Assembly (NCBI GenBank): GCA_016787345.1
Contig: JAEUUU010000176.1
Location: 1-64,000, forward strand
Direction: 5' to 3'
Length of the DNA: 64,000 nt
DNA from: Saprospiraceae bacterium
GTDB taxonomy: Bacteria; Bacteroidota; Bacteroidia; Chitinophagales; Saprospiraceae
Translations under genes and position numbers: made by a program
In this document: positions 18,165 to 26,751 of the stretch, piece by piece
Layout: every line of letters begins with the position of its first letter
Position numbering within the stretch: the first letter of the stretch is position 1
The notes under the pieces: generated by a model
The model's database searches: none
Seen by the model: only the letters and a program-made list of their open reading frames with translations
Told to the model about the DNA's origin: nothing

Positions 18165-19187
18165 CGCGCCCGGCGTCACGTCCAGACTTTTCAAGGCCCC
18201 ATCCCGAATCACCCAAATCCGGAGCGTTCGACCGATCGTGCGCTCATCCAGCGCTTTATGCAAGGCGTCGATCGAATCGATCGGCCGGCCTTCAAACTGG
18301 ACGATCACGTCGCCGGCGCGCAAACCGGAATTTCCGGCCGGTCCATCGGGTTCGACGCTTTGCACCTGGATGCCGCCCGTCGTTTGCAATTGCAGTGCAT
18401 TCAGCCATTTGGGGGGCAAAGGCACGGTTTGGGCGCCGATACCAAGGTAACCGCGACGAACACGGCCTTCGAGGATCAGCTTGCCCACGACAAACTCGGC
18501 GAGATTGGAAGCCACTGCAAAACAAATCCCCTGTGCCGGCAGGATCACGGCGGTATTGACCCCGATCACTTCGCCGAAGGAATTGACCAGCGGACCGCCG
18601 GAATTGCCCGGATTGAGCGCTGCGTCGGTCTGGATAACATCGTCGATGAGGCGCCCCGTTTGTGTACGGAGTGTACGGCCCAGCGCGCTGACGACCCCGG
18701 CGGTGACGGAGTATTGAAAGCCGTAGGGATTGCCGATGGCAATGGCAATCTGGCCGACTTTAAGCCGGTCGCTGGCGCCAAAGCCCACCGTGGCGAGGTT
18801 GTCGGCGTCGATTTTTACCACGGCCAGGTCGGTCGCCGGATCATCGCCCACGATACGGGCCTGGAAACTCCGGCCGTCGGGCAAACTGGCTTCGATACGC
18901 TCGGCGCCGTTGACGACGTGGCTGTTGGTGACCACGTAACCGTCGGAACTGATAACGAAACCGGAACCGGAACCCTCGCCCTGCCCGTTGCGGGGCGGCG
19001 CCGGCCGGCGCCCCGCAGGTGTCTGTTTTTGAACTTTAAGATGAACGACAGCAGCGCTTACGCGCTCGGTGACGTCCACAACGGTTTGAGAATACGCATC
19101 GAGCAATTGTGCGTCGGAAAAAGAAGAGGTCGGGCGGGATGATCGGGATTCACCCGCAGCGCCTTCAGAGGCGAGAAATTGATACAT
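18159..19187 (-). CDS. HtrA/DegP-like trypsin-type serine protease with PDZ domain
   Basis: The 342-residue S1C protease has the complete triad: His90 in VVTNSHVV, Asp120 in ATDLAVVK and Ser196 in NPGNSGGPL. One C-terminal PDZ domain (about 240-335) contains GYLGIG and GLRAGDVIVQFEGRP. Family members degrade or chaperone misfolded proteins in the periplasm. Unusually, no signal peptide or membrane anchor precedes the catalytic domain; the N-terminus is hydrophilic and Ser-rich. Either the protein is cytoplasmic or the true start is different. Its stop lies in a repeat element. It is divergent from porX. Confidence 0.93.
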   Translation of the reverse strand: MYQFLASEGAAGESRSSRPTSSFSDAQLLDAYSQTVVDVTERVSAAVVHLKVQKQTPAGRRPAPPRNGQGEGSGSGFVISSDGYVVTNSHVVNGAERIEASLPDGRSFQARIVGDDPATDLAVVKIDADNLATVGFGASDRLKVGQIAIAIGNPYGFQYSVTAGVVSALGRTLRTQTGRLIDDVIQTDAALNPGNSGGPLVNSFGEVIGVNTAVILPAQGICFAVASNLAEFVVGKLILEGRVRRGYLGIGAQTVPLPPKWLNALQLQTTGGIQVQSVEPDGPAGNSGLRAGDVIVQFEGRPIDSIDALHKALDERTIGRTLRIWVIRDGALKSLDVTPGAL

Positions 19188-19390
19188 AAACAGGAAACGA
19201 TGTGGGTAGCGGGTATTCCGGCAGCCTCATGGCGAGAATTATGCCAGATCAAAAGCACCCGCCATTTTGGCAGCAAAGCCCTGTTCTGTCCTCGTTTTTC
19301 CCGGTCCGGGTGTTTTTTTAACAGAAGCCATAACTTCGCCCCAGCTTTCGCGTTACACCTTTTCAACATCCCGAACAGACATTTTTCCCA

Positions 19391-20950
19391 ATGGATAAAA
19401 TCAAAATACTCTGGGCCGACGATGAAATCGATCTGCTCAAACCACACCTGATGTTCCTGCAAGCCAAAGGCTACGAAGTCATTACCGCCAGCAATGGCCA
19501 CGACGCCCTCGAATCCTATGATGAAGCGGCGGGCGAAATTGACGTCGTGTTTCTCGACGAATCCATGCCGGGCCTCACCGGTCTCGAAGTATTACCCCGC
19601 CTGAAAGAGCGAAACGCCAATATTCCGGTGGTCATGATCACCAAAAACGAGGCGGAACACGTGATGGAAGAAGCCATCGGCTCCCAGATTTCCGACTACC
19701 TGATCAAACCCGTCAACCCCAACCAAATCCTGCTGACCCTCAAGAAAATCATCGACAACAAGCGACTCGTGCGCGAAAAAACGACGATGGACTACCAGCA
19801 GGAATTCCGCCAAATCTACATGCAGGTCACTGGCGGGCTCAACCACGAAGAATGGGTCGATGCCTACCGCCGCATCATCAACTGGGAACTCCGCCTCGAT
19901 GCCAACCACGCCGAAGTGGGCGACATTTTGGCACAACAAAAAGAACAGGCCAATACCGAGTTCAGCAAATTCGTGGTCAAAAACTATTTCGATTGGGTAG
20001 ACCGCAACAAGGAAGTCGGCCCCATTATGTCGCACTCCATGATGCGCAAACGCATCTTCCCGCATATTGGCAACGGCACACCAACCATCGTGGTGCTGCT
20101 CGACAACCTGCGCTACGACCAGTGGAAAGTGATAGAACCCATCCTGCACGACCTGTTCCGCACCGAACAGGAAGATTATTTCTACAGCATCCTGCCCACG
20201 GCCACTCAATACAGCCGCAACGCCATCTTCGCCGGCATGATGCCCGACGATATCGCCGCCAATTTCCCCGACAAGTGGAAAAACGACAACGACGAGGGTG
20301 GTAAAAACCTGAACGAAGACTTTTTCCTGGGCAAACAGATCGAACGCGCCTTCCGCAAACCGATCAAATGGGACTACATGAAAGTCACCAACGTCAACCA
20401 CGGCAAAGAACTCACCGACAATATCCTCAACTACCTGAACAACGACATCACCGTGGTGGTGTACAACTTTATCGATATGCTCTCCCATGCCCGCACGGAG
20501 ATGGAAGTGCTCAAGGAACTGGCCGGCGACGAACGCGCCTATCGCTCGCTCACCCGCTCCTGGTTCCTGCACTCGCCGCTCTGGGCTGCACTGCAACGCC
20601 TCGAAGGCCGCGACGTACAACTTTTTGTGACCACCGACCACGGCACTATCCGCGTACAAACGCCCTCCAAAGTGGTGGGCGACCGCGAAACCACCACCAA
20701 CCTGCGTTATAAAGTGGGCCGCAACCTCCAGTTCGATCCAAAAGACGTTTTGGTTGTTCGCGAACCCAAACAGGCCGGACTGCCCAGACCGAACGTGAGC
20801 TCAACTTTCATTTTTGCCAAAGAGGACTTTTTCTTCCTCTATCCGAACAACTATAATCACTATCACAATTATTATAAAAACACCTTCCAGCACGGAGGCA
20901 TTTCACTGGAGGAAATGATCTGCCCGGTGATTCGGATGCGGACGAAGTAG
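19391..20950 (+). CDS. porX: PorX: response regulator with PglZ domain, type IX secretion regulator
   Basis: The 519-residue protein has an N-terminal receiver (DDE at 10-12, phosphoacceptor Asp56 in VVFLDESMP, Lys in YLIKPVNP), a helical linker, and a PglZ/alkaline-phosphatase-like domain (IVVLLDNLRYDQW, ATQYSRNAIFAGM, TTDHGTIRV). This architecture is that of PorX, the response regulator that with PorY controls T9SS genes and gliding/secretion in Bacteroidota; its PglZ domain has oligonucleotide phosphodiesterase activity in studied homologues. No porY is adjacent. A TAACTTCG sequence at 19331-19338 could be a weak -7 box. The stop is 5 bp from a composite repeat element. Confidence 0.94.
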   Translation: MDKIKILWADDEIDLLKPHLMFLQAKGYEVITASNGHDALESYDEAAGEIDVVFLDESMPGLTGLEVLPRLKERNANIPVVMITKNEAEHVMEEAIGSQISDYLIKPVNPNQILLTLKKIIDNKRLVREKTTMDYQQEFRQIYMQVTGGLNHEEWVDAYRRIINWELRLDANHAEVGDILAQQKEQANTEFSKFVVKNYFDWVDRNKEVGPIMSHSMMRKRIFPHIGNGTPTIVVLLDNLRYDQWKVIEPILHDLFRTEQEDYFYSILPTATQYSRNAIFAGMMPDDIAANFPDKWKNDNDEGGKNLNEDFFLGKQIERAFRKPIKWDYMKVTNVNHGKELTDNILNYLNNDITVVVYNFIDMLSHARTEMEVLKELAGDERAYRSLTRSWFLHSPLWAALQRLEGRDVQLFVTTDHGTIRVQTPSKVVGDRETTTNLRYKVGRNLQFDPKDVLVVREPKQAGLPRPNVSSTFIFAKEDFFFLYPNNYNHYHNYYKNTFQHGGISLEEMICPVIRMRTK

Positions 20951-20955
20951 CGCTG

Positions 20956-21130
20956 CTGTAGCGCCGACCTCCAGGTCGGCGATGCAACGATCAGTAGTTA
21001 CCCGCGATTATCAGCCAATGCTCGTATCGGGAATCAACCAGAAACGGCCCTCGCATTCAGGGTAATCGCGGGTTATTTCTGCGCTCAGCATCGCCGACCT
21101 GGAGGTCGGCGCTACAGGTCGGCGCTACAG
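20956..21130. repeat. 162-bp composite palindromic element, copy 2, interior inverted relative to copy 1
   Basis: The core 20956-21117 has the same 27-bp terminal inverted repeats as copies 1 and 3. Its interior aligns with copy 1 only after reverse complementing. The same 13-bp end duplication extends to 21130. It fills the space between convergent porX and tolC-like genes. The tolC-like TAG stop (21127-21125 on the minus strand) is inside the duplicated end; the porX TAG is in a degenerate TAGCGC just outside the core. Confidence 0.93.
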
Positions 21131-22432
21131 CGTCTTCTCGTAATTCAATCGCGCCACCAAATACGCATACACGGCATTCAGATAGTTATTCTCCGCCGTT
21201 TGCAAGGCAAACTCGCTGTTTTTCAGATCCGTTTGTTTGAGCACACTCTGCTCGAAACGCAGTTGGTCGGTGGATAACAATTGGCGGGCGAGCGCCACAT
21301 TTTTCAAACTTTCCTGCACATCCAGGCGGGCTTGTTCCATGGCGCTGGCCTGCGCTGTGGCTTCAAAATTGAAGTTCGCCCGCAAGCGATCGAGGTTGTA
21401 CCGGTTCATCTCCTGCCGCAAAGCAAATTCGCGGGCGCCGAGGCGGGCCTGACGGCCGTCGAAAATGGGTACGCTGGCTTTTACGCCGATAAAACTATAC
21501 GGGAACCAGGTGTCGGCAGCAACAGGATTGAAGGTTTCACTGAGTTGCAACAAGGTGTAGTTGCCATAAGCCGACACCGTCGGCAAACGCCGGGCCAGCT
21601 GTTTTTCCCGATTGAGGGCATTGAGGCGCAGCGCAATGTTTTCCGACAATATTTCGGGGCGCTGTTCAATACGATTGACCAGTAAAACCGTGTCGGTCAA
21701 CAAGGCGGCGACGTTTTCCGACAATTGCAGCGAACCGTCGGGCGCAGTGCCCATTTGGTATTGCAAACGTTTGACACTCAGCGCATAATCCTGCTCCGCT
21801 TTTTTGAGCGACAATTGCGCGTTGCTGACGTCGAGCGCGAGGCGGTCGACGTCGTTCGGCAAGGCAGCGCCGGCCTGCAACTGGTTTTCCGCGGTGCGCA
21901 GGTTGAGCTGGGCGCGATCGAGCGCCTGGCGCGCCAGTTCGCGTTTTTCGCGGTTGAATACGGCGGCGTAGTAGGCCTCGGTAATGGCAAAACGAATGTC
22001 GCGCGTTTCCTGCGACAGCGCAATCTGCCGGCTTTCCACCTGCGCTGCGTTGATCTGCCGGTCGATGCGGCGGTTGGCGTCGTAGATTTTCTGCTCGGCC
22101 TGCACGCCCAGCGCATTGTTGAACGGCACGCCGATCTGTATTTCCTGTGTGGCATCGGATGGCACACCCGGCAGTCCGAACTGGCCGATGGGCAATACGC
22201 TGGTTTGCAATTCGGTGTTCCAGCGCAGATCGGCCGATGCGCTCAGCTGGGGCAGCCACTGAGCCCGCAATTTGTCCTTTTCACCCTCCGCGATACGAAG
22301 CTGCACCTCCTGCGCTTTTAATTCCGGCCGGTTGCGCAAGCCCTGTGCGATCGCCTCATCGAGCGTGGTCGTTTGTGCGAAGGTTGCTGCCGATAAAACA
22401 GACAACAGCAGGACTGAAATAGAACGAAGCAT
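21125..22432 (-). CDS. TolC-family outer membrane efflux protein
   Basis: The 435-residue protein begins with a signal peptide (ISVLLLSVLSAATFAQ) and shows two outer-membrane efflux protein repeats with long coiled-coil helices (for example the 100-200 and 310-420 regions, rich in Ala, Gln, Leu, Arg). It would form the trimeric exit duct. It is the last gene of the ATPase-HlyD-permease-TolC operon; the gap to the permease gene is 35 bp. The final CTG TAG belongs to the repeat element downstream. Confidence 0.93.
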   Translation of the reverse strand: MLRSISVLLLSVLSAATFAQTTTLDEAIAQGLRNRPELKAQEVQLRIAEGEKDKLRAQWLPQLSASADLRWNTELQTSVLPIGQFGLPGVPSDATQEIQIGVPFNNALGVQAEQKIYDANRRIDRQINAAQVESRQIALSQETRDIRFAITEAYYAAVFNREKRELARQALDRAQLNLRTAENQLQAGAALPNDVDRLALDVSNAQLSLKKAEQDYALSVKRLQYQMGTAPDGSLQLSENVAALLTDTVLLVNRIEQRPEILSENIALRLNALNREKQLARRLPTVSAYGNYTLLQLSETFNPVAADTWFPYSFIGVKASVPIFDGRQARLGAREFALRQEMNRYNLDRLRANFNFEATAQASAMEQARLDVQESLKNVALARQLLSTDQLRFEQSVLKQTDLKNSEFALQTAENNYLNAVYAYLVARLNYEKTL

Positions 22433-22467
22433 AGTATTGGATAAATTTTTCTGTAAAACAAACTGCC

Positions 22468-23592
22468 TTACCCGCGGAACACCTGCGCGGGCTCCAGTGA
22501 ATTGATCCGGCGAATGGCGAACAAACTGCCACCCAGCGCGATAAACAAAGTGAGCAAAAAGAAGCCGATCTGCATGTCGACGGGAAACTCGAAGATGGTA
22601 CCCGCATTGGCTACCCCAAGCCGAAAACCTTCCACCAGCGCGCGGCCAAGCAAAAAGCCGACCAGCGAGATGAGAAACGCCTGGGTCAGAATAAGCCGGG
22701 TGATGTAGCCGTTGGTAGCGCCGATGGCTTTCAGCGTGCCGTAGTCTTTGATGCGGTCGATAGCCGCTGAATAGAGCGTGAGACCAATGATGATAAAACC
22801 CGATAGAACCGCGAAGATGATCAGCGAGCCCACCGACAAGGCGATGCCGCTCGAACCGAGCACCTTCGTGACGGTCGAATTGGCCAGTGCCTGCGCATCC
22901 CAGGCGCGCACGACGGGGAAGGTTGCGTTGATCTCGGCAATGACCCGGTTCGGATCGACACCGGGTTTTGATTTGACCAAAAACAAACTGGCCTTGTCGG
23001 TCGGATAATTGCCCAGCGCCCGCGCCCTTTCAATAGTCGTAAACACATAGGGCGCCCCGCCGAAACCGCGCACCCCGCGCGTAAAACCGGCGTTGTACAC
23101 CTTGTTTCCGTTGAGTTCGAAATACTCGCCGATAGCCACCCCGCCGTAGGTTTTTTGGTCAAAAAACTCGGTAATGATGGCGCCCTCGGGGATCATGTCC
23201 ACCTTCCGCGCCGAATCGATGCCCCAGGGTCCGCCTACAAAATCGGGCGCCTGCGAGCCGATGATGGTCATGCCCGCCGTAGTGCCGTCGGCAAATTGCG
23301 CGGCGCCGGCAGCAATCACGACCGGGTACACCTGATCGACGGAGGGCAAGCTGGCCATCTCGCGACCGAGGCGCATGTCGAGGCGGGCCAGTTGGTTGGC
23401 GTTGTCGGTTTTGGAGTCCACCACCCAGATGTAGCCGGCGTTGTTGGCCACCAGGCTTTTCATGGCATTGGTCAAAAAGATAAAAATACCCGCCTGCTGC
23501 CCCACCAGAAAGATAGAAATGACCACCCCGGCCAGGGCGCCGATCGACTTGGGTTTGTCGTAGCGGATAAACTGTATGGCTGTTTTGAACAT
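22468..23592 (-). CDS. DevC/MacB-type ABC transporter permease
   Basis: The 374-residue protein has an N-terminal helix (about 15-40), a periplasmic domain (about 45-260) and three C-terminal helices, with the FtsX-like IKDYGTLKAIGATNGYI motif and a terminal NSLEPAQVFRG. The length and lack of a fused ATPase resemble DevC of the DevBCA exporter. It lies 12 bp after the HlyD-like gene and completes a tripartite efflux pump with the neighbouring ATPase and TolC. Substrate unknown. Confidence 0.92.
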   Translation of the reverse strand: MFKTAIQFIRYDKPKSIGALAGVVISIFLVGQQAGIFIFLTNAMKSLVANNAGYIWVVDSKTDNANQLARLDMRLGREMASLPSVDQVYPVVIAAGAAQFADGTTAGMTIIGSQAPDFVGGPWGIDSARKVDMIPEGAIITEFFDQKTYGGVAIGEYFELNGNKVYNAGFTRGVRGFGGAPYVFTTIERARALGNYPTDKASLFLVKSKPGVDPNRVIAEINATFPVVRAWDAQALANSTVTKVLGSSGIALSVGSLIIFAVLSGFIIIGLTLYSAAIDRIKDYGTLKAIGATNGYITRLILTQAFLISLVGFLLGRALVEGFRLGVANAGTIFEFPVDMQIGFFLLTLFIALGGSLFAIRRINSLEPAQVFRG

Positions 23593-23604
23593 GGCAAAGG
23601 CGGC

Positions 23605-24552
23605 TTATTGATCAACGGTGATGACGCATTCGACCCGCGCGCCGAGCAGCACTTTGGAGGGGTCGTCGAGTTGCACGCGCACTTCGCGCACGCGGCGGTC
23701 TTCGAGGTCGCCCACCTTGTCGGCAAACAGGGATTTTTTACGCAAATAAGGCGAAGCCAGCACGACTGTGCCGGTGGTCAGCACCTCCTTGCTGCCCTGG
23801 GGCCGGATGGCGGCTTTCTGGCCCACTTTGACCTTGGCAGCAAACATTTCATCAATTTCCGTGAGGGCAATGGTCGGTCCTTCGGGCGCGAATTCGCCGA
23901 ACCCGGTTTTGTTGTCGAGGTACTGCCCCACCCTGGCGTCGAGTGAAAGTACGGTGCCGTTGGCGGGTGCGCGCACGATCTTGTTGTCGGCCAGAGTGCG
24001 GTAATAATCGACGTCGGAGCCGAGCTCGCCGAGGCGGGTTTGTTGCTGGCGCAGGCCGGCTTCCTGGGCGCGTATCTGCTGGTCGAGTTCGGTCAGCACG
24101 GCGCGGGTGTTGTCGAGTTGCTGGCGGGTGATGGCATTGCCTTTGAACAGCGCTTCGTCGCGGTCGAGGTCGGCTTTGGCCTTGTCGCGCTGCACCTGAA
24201 GCAGTTTGAGGTTTTCGCGGGCGAGGGCAACGGCGTCATTCTGGGTAGCGATTTTGGCATTGGCCTGGGCGACCTGGGCGGATTCCACGTCGGCGGCGAG
24301 CACGACGAGCGTCTGGCCTTTTTTGACCGCGTCGCCGGTTTTGGCCTTCACCTCACGGATGTAGCCGCTTTGTTCGGCGGCCAGAGTGACGATGCGTTCG
24401 CTGGGCTCGATGATGGCGATGCCCAACACCTCGCGCACCTGCACGGCCTGCGCCAGCGAGTCGGGCGAGGGCGCGGCGGCGGGCGGCGTTTCTTTTTTGC
24501 CGCAGGAAGCCAGGAGCAGCAGCAAGGGAAGAAAGAAGATCAGATTTTTCAT
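23605..24552 (-). CDS. HlyD/RND-type periplasmic adaptor lipoprotein
   Basis: This 315-residue protein begins with a lipoprotein signal peptide (FFLPLLLLLASCGKKE). A biotinyl-lipoyl-like half domain (SGYIREVKAKTGDAVKKGQTL) is followed by a coiled-coil hairpin (about 85-190), the second lipoyl half (VRAPANGTVLSLDARVGQYL) and a beta-barrel domain. It would link the inner-membrane permease to TolC. Confidence 0.93.
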   Translation of the reverse strand: MKNLIFFLPLLLLLASCGKKETPPAAAPSPDSLAQAVQVREVLGIAIIEPSERIVTLAAEQSGYIREVKAKTGDAVKKGQTLVVLAADVESAQVAQANAKIATQNDAVALARENLKLLQVQRDKAKADLDRDEALFKGNAITRQQLDNTRAVLTELDQQIRAQEAGLRQQQTRLGELGSDVDYYRTLADNKIVRAPANGTVLSLDARVGQYLDNKTGFGEFAPEGPTIALTEIDEMFAAKVKVGQKAAIRPQGSKEVLTTGTVVLASPYLRKKSLFADKVGDLEDRRVREVRVQLDDPSKVLLGARVECVITVDQ

Positions 24553-24584
24553 ATTGCGAAGCAGGAAAATGACATCAGAAACGG

Positions 24585-25262
24585 TTAAAAATCAGTGATT
24601 TCGGTAGCGAATCCGTTTTCCACCGAAATGACGCGGTGGGCGTAGGGTTTGAGACGCGGGTCGTGGGTGACCACGGCGACCGACTTGCCTTCGTCGGCCA
24701 GCGCGCGCAATTCCTGCATGACGATGCCCATCGAATCCTTGTCGAGCGAAGCCGTGGGCTCGTCGCAGAGGATGAGTTTGGGGTCGGTCACCAGGGCGCG
24801 GGCGATGGCGATGCGCTGTTGCTGGCCGCCGGAGAGCTGGCGGGGCAGGTTTTTGCGGCGGTCTGTCATGCCAACCATGTCGAGGGCCGAGGCGACGCGT
24901 TTTTTGAGTTCGGCGCCCCGGATGCCCTGCAGTCGAAGGGGCATGGCCACGTTGTCTTCGGCGCTGAGCGGGGCCAGCAGGTTGAAACTTTGAAAAACGA
25001 ACCCGATGGTATGGAGGCGCAGGCGGGCCAGGGCGCGTTCTTTCATGTGGTTGATGTGGTTGCCGTCGACCCAGAGATCGCCCGCCGTGGGATAGATCAC
25101 GCAGCCGAGCAGGGAAAGCAGGGTGGTTTTGCCGCTGCCGGAGGGACCGATGATGAGTGTCAGTTCGCCTTCATTGAATTGCAGGGTAGTCGGCTGCAGC
25201 GCGACGATGGTCTGGTCGCCCGTCTGGTATTCCTTTCCGGCATTTTTGAGTTCAGCGATCAT
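24585..25262 (-). CDS. ABC transporter ATP-binding protein (LolD/MacB/DevA type)
   Basis: The 225-residue ATPase has Walker A GPSGSGKT (39-46), Q-loop region [10 protein letters not shown], signature [15 protein letters not shown], Walker [13 protein letters not shown] and the H-loop VVTHDPRL. It is the first gene of the efflux operon and energises the permease at 22468-23592. Its start is about 100 bp from the palindromic operator shared with the divergent MarR gene. Confidence 0.95.
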   Translation of the reverse strand: MIAELKNAGKEYQTGDQTIVALQPTTLQFNEGELTLIIGPSGSGKTTLLSLLGCVIYPTAGDLWVDGNHINHMKERALARLRLHTIGFVFQSFNLLAPLSAEDNVAMPLRLQGIRGAELKKRVASALDMVGMTDRRKNLPRQLSGGQQQRIAIARALVTDPKLILCDEPTASLDKDSMGIVMQELRALADEGKSVAVVTHDPRLKPYAHRVISVENGFATEITDF

Positions 25263-25360
25263 GGTGGATGATTTGTCGCAATTTATTATGCTTTCAAACT
25301 ATTTTTAGAAAAATTGGTTTTAAATCATCGTAAATATTTTTAAAAAAAGATATTTTTTTT

Positions 25361-25390
25361 CAAAATTACTACGAAATCGTAGTTAATTTG
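25361..25390. promoter_or_regulatory. Palindromic operator between efflux operon and marR-like gene
   Basis: The 30-bp dyad has half-sites CAAAATTACTACGA and TCGTAGTTAATTTG around AA; the inner ACTACGA/TCGTAGT is perfect. On the minus strand TAATTTTG (25368-25361) fits the -7 box TANNTTTG, and on the plus strand TTAATTTG is close to it. A regulator bound here could shut off both directions. This is the expected position for a MarR autoregulatory site. Confidence 0.65.
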
Positions 25391-25411
25391 CATTGCGGCA
25401 ATTAAAAAGAT

Positions 25412-26035
25412 ATGAAAAACAAACTGGTGGAGCTCGTCAATCTGTGGGCTGAATACGAGGAAGCGCAGCCCGAGCCCGGCATCGAGGGCTTTTGTCGCTG
25501 GGTGCTGGCCCGGGAAGAAGCCGCGCAGCCCCGCGAGGCGGTCATGGCCGGGGTTCCGGTCGATGGCCGGATCGGCCGTTTGATCGGCAAACTGGGGCGT
25601 TACGCCGGCATTTATTCCAAAAAAGCCTTTGCCGGGCTGCCGCTCAACAATTTTGAAGACCTGGGTTACCTCTGGCAGGTGGAGTACATGGGCGAGCCGA
25701 AAAAAAGCGAGCTCATCTACGCCATGCTCTCCGAATTCCCCTCCGGTGTGGACGTCATCAAACGCCTCATGAGCCTGGGCCTGCTGGAGGAATTCCCCGA
25801 TGCGCACGACAAACGCTCCAAACGCGTGCGCCTCACGCCCGCCGGCCGCGCCTTGGCCCACGACAGTCGCCCCCTCGCCGGCCGCGTCGCCAATGCCGTG
25901 GTGGCCGACCTCTCCGCCGCCGACAAAACCGTGCTGCTGGACCTGCTCGAACACCTGTCGGCCTACCACGACGAGCGCTACAAGGCCGTGCGGGGCGCGG
26001 AGGACTGGGGGGAGGTGGAACGGGGGTTGAAGTAG
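25412..26035 (+). CDS. MarR-family transcriptional regulator
   Basis: The 207-residue protein has a winged helix-turn-helix: LSEFPSGVDVIKRLMSLGLLEEFPDAHDKRSKRVRLTPAGRAL includes the recognition helix and the D-x-R wing typical of MarR. The N-terminal helical part is longer than the usual 140-150-residue family members. It is divergent from the efflux operon with a dyad in between, so it probably represses both itself and the pump, responding to an exported ligand. Confidence 0.88.
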   Translation: MKNKLVELVNLWAEYEEAQPEPGIEGFCRWVLAREEAAQPREAVMAGVPVDGRIGRLIGKLGRYAGIYSKKAFAGLPLNNFEDLGYLWQVEYMGEPKKSELIYAMLSEFPSGVDVIKRLMSLGLLEEFPDAHDKRSKRVRLTPAGRALAHDSRPLAGRVANAVVADLSAADKTVLLDLLEHLSAYHDERYKAVRGAEDWGEVERGLK

Positions 26036-26056
26036 TGCGTTTTTTACCTATCTTTG
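26027..26056 (+). promoter_or_regulatory. Promoter TTG-N19-TATCTTTG
   Basis: TTG at 26027-26029, exactly 19 nt, then TATCTTTG at 26049-26056 is an excellent match to the Bacteroidota sigma-ABfr consensus. It overlaps the end of the MarR gene and gives the small-protein/HNH pair its own transcript starting near 26063. Confidence 0.7.
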
Positions 26057-26071
26057 TTCAAAATACAATCT

Positions 26072-26350
26072 ATGAGTGCCCAATTCGAACTGTACGAAGA
26101 AATGGCGGAAATTCTGGCTCAGATGGACCCCGAAAAAGTTCTTCGCCTGAAAGCATCGCCCGCCCGCAGCCGACGCCTCGAAGCCTTACTGGAGAAAAAC
26201 AGAGAAAAGGGCCTGAATGAAGATGAAATTGCCGAGCTGGATCGGATGTTAATGCTGAACCGGATGATCGGATTGGCGAAAATGCGGGCTAAACAGGTGT
26301 TGAATGAAACGAAAGAAAATACCCCCATCACTCAGGAATCTGGTCGCTGA
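26072..26350 (+). CDS. Small helical protein upstream of and overlapping the HNH gene
   Basis: Starting at MSAQFELYEEM (26072, just after the predicted transcription start) gives 92 residues. It is charged and helical (EILAQMDPEKVLRLKA, LEALLEKNREKGLNEDE, ELDRMLMLNRMIGLAKMRA) with no enzymatic motif. Its 3' end overlaps the HNH gene by 47 bp in another frame. The two-gene layout resembles toxin-antitoxin or nuclease-partner modules, but I do not recognise an antitoxin family, so that role is only a suggestion. Confidence 0.75.
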   Translation: MSAQFELYEEMAEILAQMDPEKVLRLKASPARSRRLEALLEKNREKGLNEDEIAELDRMLMLNRMIGLAKMRAKQVLNETKENTPITQESGR

Positions 26351-26717
26351 GCGAGCTGCTTTTCGCTGTGAGTATTGTCGAATACTGGAAAGTGATTTTT
26401 ATGACGCTTTTCAGATAGACCACATTATAAGTCAGAAGCATGGGGGCGCTACTGAACTTGACAATCTGGCTTTTTCATGTCCAGACTGCAATCGTTACAA
26501 AGGAAGCGATATTGCAACCTTCATGGGCACACCGCCTGTTCTAACTACTCTGTTCAACCCACGTAAAGAAGTTTGGAAGGCCCATTTTGAAGTTAAAGAT
26601 GGATTGATGATGGCTCTAACTCCTGTGGCAGAAGCTACCATCAGACTGCTCAGATTAAACGACCCTGATCGTGTAATTCTAAGGAGCGAAATGATAAAGC
26701 AAAACAGATTCTATTAA
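26304..26717 (+). CDS. HNH endonuclease
   Basis: The 137-residue protein has CEYCRI and CPDC zinc-binding pairs around a classical HNH core, FQIDHIISQKHGGATELDNLAFSC (the His of DHI, Asn of DNLA and the CxxC arrangement). The C-terminal half is a short helical region. Such stand-alone HNH nucleases are widespread and often occur in accessory regions. It is coupled to the small upstream gene and is followed by the convergent NACHT gene with only 34 bp between. Confidence 0.9.
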   Translation: MKRKKIPPSLRNLVAERAAFRCEYCRILESDFYDAFQIDHIISQKHGGATELDNLAFSCPDCNRYKGSDIATFMGTPPVLTTLFNPRKEVWKAHFEVKDGLMMALTPVAEATIRLLRLNDPDRVILRSEMIKQNRFY

Positions 26718-26751
26718 TCTGCTTGGCGCCTGCTTTTTGCCCCCCCTGCCC

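Noticed and set aside
17887-18216. N-terminal extension of the SDR gene upstream of 17886
   Set aside because: It is translation of the 162-bp repeat element; the SDR fold starts at MHTILGINGTSG.
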